From contig JAGFNK010000218.1 in the NCBI GenBank assembly GCA_025769875.1, forward strand, positions 1 through 64,000: DNA of 64,000 nt, written 5' to 3'. Shown piece after piece: positions 9,558 through 18,794 of the stretch (its first letter is position 1; each line of letters opens with the position of its first letter). A program made the position numbers and the translations under genes. The stretch comes from Russula earlei (Eukaryota > Basidiomycota > Agaricomycetes > Russulales > Russulaceae). The notes beneath the pieces were generated by a model. That model was not told the origin of the DNA, searched no databases, and was given only the letters and a program-made list of their open reading frames with translations.

Positions 9558-12500
9558 CAGTCGCGGACAAGCAAAGTCGACAAATTTAGGAGCCGACTTT
9601 TCTGGGCACCACAGGGTATCGGTTATGGTAGTTTAGTGTAAAAACATTAGATCAAGAACAATTAGAACAAGATTCAACGAGCGAATTTCCCTGAGGAAGA
9701 ACTTTTATTTTCTGAGGTCAAATTTTTGGCGGGGATACCAAAAAAATCACAAAAATCACAGAAAAAGTGTTAATCAACTCCTTTTGTTGTGCCCTGCCCG
9801 CCACCATCAAAAGTTTAGGTGGCGCCGCCACAGAAATCGTACTAAAAATTAATTGAAATATCGGGGATAATACACGTCACCAATGCCTGGTGGTCACCAG
9901 CCAAAGTACCAGCGCAACATCTTGGGGCTGCGCAACCAAAATCCAACCACAAATGTCACTGCAAACAAAGAGTCCAATCCACTCAATACTTCAGCAGAAT
10001 CCGATGAGGAGTGTGAATGGAATTCTGGGACATACCATGACAGTCTAAAGGTTGACTTTGAAAAGGAGCTTTCTGACAATGAAACACACAACGATGACAT
10101 AGAGGAATGGTCCAAATGGAACAATGAGTGGGATATAGACCTGGGTCGTGCAACACCTGGCCTTCAGGCAAGGCTGATTTTAATGGCAGCCAGGCTTGGT
10201 GATGATCCTTGTGACGAAGACTGGATACCGGCAAAGCTGAGTGCTAAAAGGAAGAAACAGGAGCAGGAAAAGAAGAGTACATACCAATATTGCACTTTCC
10301 CATTGAAAATCAGCTGATATCTTGGAAAGCCCGACCAAAGACGTATGCAAAAGGACCAGATGTTGCCAGCAAGTCAAAGCGCACACAGGAGCGGTATCGC
10401 AAAACAACACGAACGCAAGGAAAGCTCGATGGCTTTATCAACATCTATACGCAAAACAAGGCATCCCATTCTGAGCCTCTGAGCTCCGAATATGTTACTC
10501 CCCCCTTTTTGGATACCCAGGTTGAGCATCCAGCCATTATTCACCAAGAAACTACCATCCCACCTCCCCTCACTTTCAACAATGAGCCACAGTTGCCAAT
10601 ACATCGAAAGCGGACTCGAGCAGACGAGGAGTCCAGCCAAAGTGAAGGGGAACCTGAGGGAGACAGTAGTGTTTGCTACGAAGATGATGAGGAGCCATGG
10701 GAAGAAGAACTTCGAGAGAGAATCCAGGTGAAAGGTGAAATCCGTGGATGGAAGGAGTTGCGGGATCAGCTCAAAACAGATCTCGCAGCAAAGTACAAAC
10801 GTCATGCTTTACCTTTGAGTAAAGTACACCAGCTGATGATCCTCCGCCTCTTTGCAAACTTGATGGTCAAAGGGTACAAGCGCATTCCGGCCAGCCTTGA
10901 GATTGCAAATCAATGGCATGATGCTCAAGAACCAAGTCCCCACTTTGCAAGACGTATTCGGGCTCTTGCACGCCATTACGAAATTTTTGAACAGCTTCCC
11001 ATTGAGCACCATGGTGGAAGCAAGAACGCAAGGTCATTACTCAAGGATGAGGTTGTTCGAACTGCTGCATGCACATGGCTCACAGAGCAACGTATTGGCT
11101 CTGTCACTCCAATCCTATTTGCTCGCGCTCTCAATGAAACAATCCTCCCCTCAGTCAACATCTCTCTAAAGCAACCTCTCTGTGAGCAAACTGCATGTCG
11201 GTGGCTTGTAAAACTTGGATGGACCCAGACTACAATTCGGAAAGGCGTTTATATGGATGGGCACGAGCGCAAGGACGTTGTTAAGTATCGCGAGGAGGAG
11301 TTCCTTCCAAAGATGCAAGAATTCGAACGGAGGATGGTTTGTTTTGAAGGTCCAGAGCTTAGACGAGTGGAGCCCGAGTTATTACCAGGCGAACAAGTGT
11401 TGATGCCTCAGTGGCAAGATGAGAGCTGCATTCACCAGTGGGATGTGAGGACCTCAGCTTGGTGCGTTTGTTAGTCCAGGGCCTTATTATCATCATTTCT
11501 TACTGTTGTGGGTGGCAGGCTTGGACAAGGGCAGCAGATTTTGATGAAGAAATCAAAGGGTCGGATTATCCACATCTCAGACTTCATCAATGAGCATAAT
11601 GGGCGGTTAGTGGTGAAGGACGCAGATGGGAAAGTCATTCGCGAGGCTCGGAAGATAATATATCCAGGATCTAATGGGGACCCTTGGTGGGATTGCGAAC
11701 AGCTCATTCAACAAGTCAAAGAGCAAGCAATTCCAGTTTTCGAGCAAGCGCATCCAAACTGTCAGGCACTCTTCATCTTTGATCAATCATCAGCACATGC
11801 TTCTCTTCCACCTGACGCCCTGAAAGCTTTCGAGATGAACAAGAGCAATGGTGGAAAGCAGCGTCGACAACGGGACAACGATTATCCCAATGACAAATGC
11901 AACTGTCAAACTGCGTGGAAAACCTCAGAAGATGACAACCGAAGATGGTCAGCAAAAGGGACTTGAGCAAACCCTCTGAGAACGTGGTTTTCAGGTCCAT
12001 GGGCTCCATGCAAAGTGTGCTCCTGTCTGTCCACTCGAAAATACTGATTGCTGCATGGCTCGACTCTTAAGCCAACAGGATGACTTCAAGAACCAGATTT
12101 CAATGCTTGAGGTGGTAATCAAGGATGCTGGACATGAATGCATCTTTTTACCCAAGTTCCATTGTGAATTAAATCCCATTGAAATGGTGAGTAATTATCG
12201 TACTGTTTGATTCTTTCCTTCTAACTTTGCATACAATAGTACTGGGGTTGGGTGAAATCCAGGTACCACGAGCTTCCCAAAAAGAGCTTCAATGATGCTA
12301 AGAAAGCCGCCGTTGAGACTCTGGACACCTGTCCAACTGATGTCTTACAACGGTTCATCAACCGTACCTGGAGATTCATGAGTGCATACAGGGCCGGATT
12401 GACAGGAAAAGCAGCTGCATGGGCTGTTTGGAAGCAGAAGGGTCACCGCGCTGTGTCGCGTGTTGCGATGATGCATCTGGAATCTGTCCTTGACCCCAAA

Positions 12501-12676
12501 AATAGTTTTTGAAATGAGCCAAAAATTTGGCGGGTCCCAAAAAAGCATGGGAAAAATACTGGAGATGTGTTTTTCGACGCTTTTCGACTTTCTGAGTTCA
12601 TTCCCACAAAAATTAGAAGGCCGATCCCCACCGATCTGCTGCAATCCCATTTGTCGACTTCGCTTGTCCACGACTG
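9558..12676 (+). mobile_element. IS630/Tc1-like DDE transposon
   Basis: A 3.1 kb element with TIRs CAGTCGCGGACAAGCAAAGT and, inverted, ACTTCGCTTGTCCACGACTG. It is flanked by TA (9556-9557 and 12677-12678). It encodes the transposase described separately. It lies inside a palindromic MITE, and the two halves of that MITE join perfectly across the TA when the element is removed. This element is a plausible but unproven source of activity for the TA-flanked MITEs, since the terminal sequences differ. Confidence 0.85.
9883..12512 (+). pseudogene. IS630/Tc1-like DDE transposase, four exons, disabled
   Basis: Exons are about 9883-10276, 10330-11461, 11519-12186 and 12240-12512, with GT..AG introns of 53-57 bp, and the frame is kept across each junction. 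The N-terminus is acidic (ESDEECEW). The middle has a helix-turn-helix-like region (CRWLVKLGWTQTTIRKGVYM) and then a DDE nuclease: first D in MPQWQDESCIHQ, second in LFIFDQSSAHA, and the acidic residue in PKFHCELNPIEMYWGWVK. The tail (SAYRAGLTGKAAAWAVWKQK) resembles transposase-like proteins multicopy in mushrooms. A one-base frameshift near 11890 and an in-frame TGA (probably from CGA) before ERGFQVHG break the gene. Activity is therefore unlikely. Confidence 0.8.
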
Positions 12677-13402
12677 TACATGAAATTCTTGTGACAAAAT
12701 GATGAAATAAAATTATTGCTAGGAGAGTTTGTAAGCTTGCAGGCAAACCATGCCAATGCTATAGAGAAGAAGTTTGTTATACCATTATTCCATCATTTTG
12801 TAACAAGAATTTTATATAACAAAATATAAGATAAATTTAGGTTTTTTCCCCTGACAATTTGTAACACAACATTGACTTTTGTTATTCAAAATGTTACACT
12901 TTTGTCAGTCACACGAGGGTATTTTTCACCCAGTGTGCATAAACTCAAATTTGAGTTTCAAAAATTTCACAATATTGTTTCACACAAAATCTTACAATAA
13001 TTTACAATTTTTGTAACATAATGTATGTTCTAAAATCTTGTCAATACTATTTATGTATTTCATTGTTTTGTAATAGGAATCTATTATAACAAAATCTAAC
13101 ATGAATCTTCATAAATTGTTTGCTACAATTTTGTATCAAAACAATAAATTTTGTTATTCACATAAGTTGATTTCCTAACCAGTGACAGGAAGCCAGGCTG
13201 GGGACAGTACTGTACTGTGCATAACCTGAGCTTTGGACAGACCCCTCAATTGGACAGTCACAGGTCATCACAAGGATTTCAACCTCCGATATCAACCTCC
13301 ACATGCACCCAATCCTTGCCATGTTTTGTCGAAATGCTGCATTTTGCTGACTACTATATTTATCATGAGTATATAGGCCTGATGATTGAAAGTATTACTG
13401 TA

Positions 13403-15447
13403 TTAACTATCACTGTGGATTAATGTTAGGTAATGAATGATTTTGGGTGTCAAAACTGAGCATGGCATTGTGGACACCAGCAGTATGTACATGCATGGGT
13501 GAATGGTAATATGCAGAATTATATGACATCTGATATGCAGGAAAATGAGCATAAGGATTAAAAGGAAGTATAGGGTGACCAAAGGGATACTGCAGTGTAG
13601 AGCCAGGCAGTACAACACTGGAAATTTGATGACTTCAAGGCTGGTATGACCTGATGATCCTTCAAGTTCATCATGACCTGAGGAGGAAGCAAGTTGAGCT
13701 TCATTGTTAGCAACTCTGGGTGAGCTTGCGCTCTGTAGATTTGGTGGTTGATGAGTACAGGCTTGTGTGGGTTTGGAATAAAGGCCTGAAAACCTTGGAT
13801 TACTTTGAAGTTGCACCTTTTCTGGACCAGCAAGATGATCTTCGATGTGTTCTTTGAGGACTTGAACAACACCATCCTCTGAGAGAAGCAGAGCATGAGC
13901 CAGTGCCTGAAGATCAGCCTTCTTGTAAAAAGAAACATGGCCAGAGAATATGCGTGATGCAGTGTCTTCAGCAATTTGTGCATGTTCAGCTGCTTGATTA
14001 GCTGCCTTCTCCCTCACTTTCTCAACCACGATTTTCTCACATTCTGTCTGAGCAGCCTGCCACTCATCAAAGGATGCAAACAGCTCCCTTGAGGTAACAA
14101 AACATGCCTTGGTCTTTGTCCAACTGTGTATATGCAACTTGGTTGCTTTGTCAAGATCTTCATGGAGATTGTCAACCTCACAATGAACAATGGTGCAGTG
14201 GGCTTCAGCACCACTAAGAGCCACAGTGGCACTTGTATAAGCTGTGTAGGTGTTTGAGAGGGCCTGTCAGGTATGGTGCAGCTCATTGAGGAGCTCTTTT
14301 GGTGTACACTCCATGTCCTTGTGAAGTGAGATGATGGGGGGCGGCTTGAGGTTAAATTCACAATCCCTTGCCATTGAGTGGGTGAGTAACCCCACATGCT
14401 CCTCAATTTGTCCAAGAGTCATCATGAGACCTGAGCTGAGATAGCTGTTAGGCAGTTCTGAGCTGGTGGATGTGTCTGGTCCATCAGGAAGCACAGTGAC
14501 CATGGACCTGGCATTGTCATCAGAGTTGTTGGGTGAGTCTGAATCATCATTATCTGAGTCATCAGATGAGTCTGACTTGGACTCATCATCAAAGGTGCCT
14601 GATTGAATTAGCTCACAGTCCACGTTGTTGGCATCAGAGTTGTCACTCAAGTTGTTATTGGTGATTTTGTAGTCCAAACCTGGCTCAATGGGGTCAGATG
14701 ATGGAACATCAAGAGGGTATGAGGGGGGAACATGGGTGATGAATGAAGATGCTTGACTGGGTGCAAAGTCCTCATCAGTGAAAACGTGGCAGTTGACAGT
14801 GTAGAGACCAGTCTTCTTGAAGGCCTTCTGGATGAGACTCTTTGTCATCACGTCCCTCATTCCTTTAACATACAGTGGGATAACATTGTATCGGTTGATT
14901 GCAACTCACTCCATTACACACTTGTCAGTGATATGCTGCCATTGCTTTTGGACTGAGCTGAAGATGAGTACATCAAGCAGCTGCATTTTGTGGGTGCACT
15001 TTGAGGGAAAACAAAAGATGATAATCTCAATGTTGTCTTTCTCAAGCGTTTCATATGCACCCTGTTCCATCTTGAGTGTTTCATGAGAGCTGTGACCATC
15101 CATGATGAGGACAATGGGTTTGTTCAGGTCAACCATCTTTCCCTTTGCATGTGGGATAAAAACCTCCTTAAACCATTGCTGGCAGTGGTTATCATCCGAC
15201 CACCCATTTGGCAAAGTGTACAGGCTTTTGTTATGAAGTAGAAGTAGATGCAGTCAGCATCATTAACTTTTCAGAACAAATAAAAGAAATGACATACCTT
15301 CCAAAATCTTCAATGTTGAGATCATGACAAAGATCTGGCTCAGGACCATCTGAAAGCACAAAGCAGGGGGGCATAACATCCCCAGCAGCCAAAACACATT
15401 CCATAACAGTAACAAGTTTGAGATTATTGCTACTGAGTCGATAGTGG
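13403..15447 (-). pseudogene. pogo-like transposase, 3' half (DDE core and C-terminus)
   Basis: Starting at the Gypsy junction, the minus strand reads LKLVTVMECVLAAGDVMPP-like sequence. It continues with a DDE_1 core (WFKEVFIPHAKG, VLIMDGHSSHET, IIIFCFPSKCTHKMQLLDV), an acidic Ser/Asp-rich linker and a coiled C-terminal segment (ATKLHIHSWTKTKACFVTS) that ends in low-information sequence near 13403. These are features of pogo/Fot1 transposases, which cut and paste at TA. The frames change at about 15240, 14880 and 14250. Some changes may be introns, but at least one stop falls in coding sequence. It belongs with the 5' half at 28853-29507. Confidence 0.75.
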
Positions 15448-15517
15448 TGTTAAGGCTCCAAAGTGCCTTAAATAAGATCAATGGTCACATCTATGAACGC
15501 GTCCTACCAATGCAGAT

Positions 15518-16480
15518 TGTCATGAACCATTCTCCGGAGAGGGCCCTTGAAGGACCCTTCCTTATAGGAGGAAACCCAGCCTCTATGGTGTCACCCTGTT
15601 CACACGAGCAAAAGGGGTGAGTAGAGGTGTCCACAATATCGCGCACGCATTGTCGCACGAGCGATTCTTGGCACAATCAACATACAGCAAGCCCCACTTA
15701 ATGGCAACCCTTCTAGCAATAAAGGACAGTATTAGGGCCCTCCTAGGGACCCTTTAGGACGACTCTAGGTGCTCTACAATAGGTACTAACCTAGTATCAA
15801 AGACTCTACAACGCGTTATTAGACCAACTCTAATAACTATAGAACAAACTATAAGGCAATACTAGGGACCTTAATGGAAGTATTAGGGTCGACTCTAAGG
15901 ACCCTAATAGAGCTATATAAGGGCCTTATAAAGATAACACTATTCCCTAACCAAACTACAAGTCCTCAAATGACCGGCCCTAAACTAACTAACAGAAAAT
16001 GAATCAGGTGCTCGCACGTGCACTAGAACAGTAAACATGTGGACAATGAAAGCTCTTACTCATCAGGAGAAGCCTTCTTACTCAGCAGCTTACTGAGCAT
16101 GACTGAGCATGCTCAGTAAGTGCACTCCGACTTCTTACTCATCACTCTATTGTGCTTGATAATAAGGTTATGACTTGTTCTCTATTCAGCAGTTCTCTTG
16201 TAGTATATAAGCGCTCAATAAAGTAGCGGACAGTCCTCAGACTGTCCATTTGCTTACGGCACTCTCCATCCCTGGGATACTCCTTTAAGGACCGTCCCCT
16301 TGTGACTATCCTGGCCTCCTCTCTGCATGACTGCTCGACTCTCACAGTAACGGTACCTCTCTGGTATTTGTTACTACTCTGGACTCTGCTTCTAGCCCAT
16401 GCCATCCTAGATGTCTATTGACTCGTCTCTGAACTAACTCCTCGCTCTTGAACTGGATTGTTCAACAGTGAGTCTGTACA
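15518..16480 (+). mobile_element. Solo LTR, family B (copy 1)
   Basis: 963 bp, starting TGTCATGAACC and ending CAGTGAGTCTGTACA, with TSD CAGAT on both sides (15513-15517 and 16481-16485). By its TATATAAG (16204) and the palindrome at 16228-16247 it is transcribed on the plus strand. It is the CpG-richest copy of its family (for example ATCGCGCACGCATTGTCGCACGAGCGATT) and probably the youngest. No internal retrotransposon sequence remains. Confidence 0.93.
16204..16247 (+). promoter_or_regulatory. LTR-B core promoter: TATA box and start-site palindrome
   Basis: TATATAAG at 16204 is followed 24 bp later by the near-perfect inverted repeat GGACAGTCCTCAGACTGTCC (16228-16247) and CATTTG. A start about 25-35 bp after the TATA would fall inside the palindrome. 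The same arrangement is found in LTR families C (25460-25500) and G (40726-40768), which differ elsewhere. Its role (initiator element, 5' hairpin of the RNA, or priming site) is inferred only. Confidence 0.55.
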
Positions 16481-17143
16481 CAGATATGCTTGAGTCAAGC
16501 AAGCAATACTCATGGAGGGGAAGGAGTATTAGATCCTTCTGGAGTATGGCAACAAGATGAGAGGGGCTCTGCAGATGGGGTAGGAGTCAACTGTTTGGGA
16601 TTGGCAAACTAAGTCAAGCTTAGGGCTCAACTGCTACAGTCTGGGGGCTTTATATAGCCCTACAGATATAAGGTTTGTGCTACTGTAGTACTGGTTGGTG
16701 CTATAGAAGCAAGAGGCAGCTCATAGAAGCGAGGTTGCTTCTATGTAAATGATCTTGGTGCTGGAAGCATTAAGTGCTTCCCTAGTAGCAATCTCAGTGT
16801 CATAAGTACTTTCCTAATCAAGGAAGCGACGTACGTGGCAGTACAGGAACATCTGGGACAGAAGCAATGCTACTCATTGCTTTTTCAACACATCTTTGGA
16901 AAGATACGATCAACGTGTTCCGAACGCGATATTAACGAACATAAATGATCAAGATCTGACGCATGCATGATGCAAATGGTGCAGTCCATAGTTCAGGTGT
17001 TCTGGCATCTTCTGGACCCCAAACCACTTGGTAACATTACCCCTCCTTCAGATTGGTGGTCCCACACACCAACAATTCTAAAATTGAGTGGTGGGGTCAA
17101 TGCCATCATCATCAAGAGGAGGAGGTGACCCGGTGAAGGTGTA

Positions 17144-18794
17144 TCAGCCTTCTTCTGCTGCCTCATAGGCAGCCAATGCTGAGGCCACTATCGCCTCTGA
17201 CTCCTCAGCAATGGCTGAAGGAGACATGATCTGTGGGAGTCTGACAGAGTCCCTAGGTAACCTCCTGACTGGAGGTGTGTCAGAGTGGAGAGGGGTCGTA
17301 GTGAAAGGTTCTTGAAAGGTCCTGGATCCTTCTCCTTTGGCTACCTGCAGGATGCGTGGGTTAGCAATGTCCTCCCTCTCCTGGTCGGACTTCCTCTTCC
17401 TGCTTTGGTGTGCCAGTTCCCATCCTCGGTGAAAAGGGCACAATCTGACAGGTGCATAGGAACAATGATAGGGAGGTACCAGGCAATGTGAGGCAGCGTC
17501 TGCTGCCAATTGGTCGTGGCAATACTGGTGGGGCAGTGGACAGTACTTATTGAAGTGTCCTACCTTGCCACAATACTTGCATTGGTTCCTCTTCCTCCTC
17601 CCTTCTATCATGTTCAGCTGCTGAGGCTTGGGAATGAACTCAGCTGTTGCAGTAGATGCTTCTCCACTGCTGCTATAGGAGTGGTAGTAGATGGAGCTCT
17701 GGGGGGAAGGGTTTGGTGATGCTTCCGATCCTGCCCCTCCTCGAAGGTGCATACCGGACATGGTTTGGAGGACATCAATCTCCTCCTCTGAATACCCTTG
17801 CACCGTTGTAGGTGCAGGGCTGGCTGGTACTGGTTCTGGGGTAGAGGTATCATACCCCTGAGTGATGTCTGCCAAAGGCAGCTGAGGGATGAAGATGGGT
17901 AGAGGGGGAATGGGCTGCCCAGCCCGGTAGTTGGTGAGGAGTTCTTCAGCCCAGACACCTGGAGGGGTTTCTCCCTGGCTACAGCCTGCTTCAATGAACT
18001 CCCAGCAATGTGAGCGTACTTTGGCTGCCACCATTCTCTCCTTGGCTTCAGCCCTGCCTCTTTCTACTCCTCACTTCTTGGCTAGGTATTTGCTGAGCTT
18101 GTAGTGCAGCTGCTTCTCCTCTTCTTCGAGCACCTTATAGTTAGCTTCCAACATTTCCCTGTTGGGTGTAGAGGTGGTCTAAGCGATAGAGCTCTGCCTG
18201 CAGCCCATAGTCGCCTAGCAGGTAGAGGGTCTGTCTCCAGCACCCTTTGAACTGCCTCTCTGTGTCAAAGCAGTCTAAATCATGTTTGTCTTGGCCATAC
18301 TTATAGAGGTTGTAACAAGGGGTGGCCTGGAGGATCTCACCATAGTCTGCATGGCCTTCTCCGTTCTTCCCCCTTACTCTCGGCTCTCCCAAGGCAATGT
18401 CATAGGCCACATACCTGGCCGGTTTGTTGCCCCAAGTCATACCATCAGGGATGTCAATCCCTGTATGGTGTCTGTCAGTGTCCCATTGTACCCAAGGCTC
18501 TCCAGGGTGGGCAACCTGGTCAAGAGTGCTGGTAGGGGACGTTACATCCCAGTCCCCAGGCTGAACATCGACTTGGTCAGCAGGGGGTCCAAATTCGAGG
18601 GGACACATGTCCGCTTCTCCTTCTCCAGTGCTATGTTCATCCATTCCTTGGAAGAAGGCGAGGAGGGAAGCATCAGGAGTAGTGATTTCAAGTGGCCCCT
18701 CTGCACCAGAGAGGTCAGATTGGGGAACAATTTTGTTAGTGGGAGTTTGGGACATTTGTGAGCGATGATATGGGGGTGAGGAAGTAGAGGGCAT
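17144..18794 (-). pseudogene. Long pol C-terminal extension or third Gypsy ORF, with CCHC knuckle
   Basis: Downstream of the chromodomain the frame continues without a stop into a region that also has its own ATG (MPSTSSPPYHRSQMSQ, 18794). The first part (to 18141) is acidic with aromatic motifs (DIPDGMTWGNKPARYVAYD). A one-base shift near 18150 leads into a Glu/Lys-rich coiled-coil-like stretch. A TGA (18071-18073) follows, and then the second part (18034-17144) with a Pro/Ser-rich segment, a CCHC knuckle CKYCGKVGHFNKYC (about 17538-17580), a further Cys/His cluster and a basic KRKSDQ tract. The size is about 550 codons. A nucleic-acid-binding role is suggested by the knuckle only. No family was recognised. 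Confidence 0.6.

Larger units (their letters stand above)
9435..12939. mobile_element. Palindromic MITE, third type, at the centre of the outer hairpin
   Basis: The TIRs begin TGCACTGGGTGAAA at the left and read TTTCACCCAGTGTGCA at the right, flanked by TA (9433-9434 and 12940-12941). Taking out the DDE transposon at 9558-12676 leaves about 380 bp whose arms pair (GTGACTGACAAAAGTGT, GTCAATGTT, TTTATATTTTG, GAAATTCTTGTGACAAAATG). It is inserted exactly at the TA in the centre of the outer palindrome. Confidence 0.75.
8622..13184. mobile_element. Palindromic (fold-back) MITE, outer copy, with insertions
   Basis: The ends are CACTGGTTGAGAAATCAACT at about 8622 and its inverted partner AGTTGATTTCCTAACCAGTG at 13184. 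The two arms stay complementary for several hundred bases (AACTTATGTGAAT, ATTTATT.TTTTGATACAAA, GACAAGATTTTAGAACATAC, TTGTAAATTATTGTAAGATT), so without its insertions the element is almost one long hairpin. Two further elements sit inside it, one in the left arm and one at the centre. A TA duplication is not clear at the outer ends, so the exact limits are uncertain by a few bases. Confidence 0.75.
15448..17036 (-). repeat. Gypsy 3' LTR, interrupted, with polypurine tract
   Basis: 621 bp of LTR once the solo LTR (15518-16480) and one CAGAT duplication are removed; the other LTR shows the uninterrupted order (ACCAATGCAGATATGC). Next to it, at 17037-17060, the minus strand reads CTGAAGGAGGGGTAA, a plausible polypurine tract. 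Confidence 0.92.

Noticed and set aside
16142..16405. An 87-codon minus-strand frame whose protein is almost repeated at 27082-27285
   Set aside because: Both lie inside family B LTRs, run antisense to the LTR promoter and cover the TATA box and start-site palindrome. The similarity is explained by the LTR itself.
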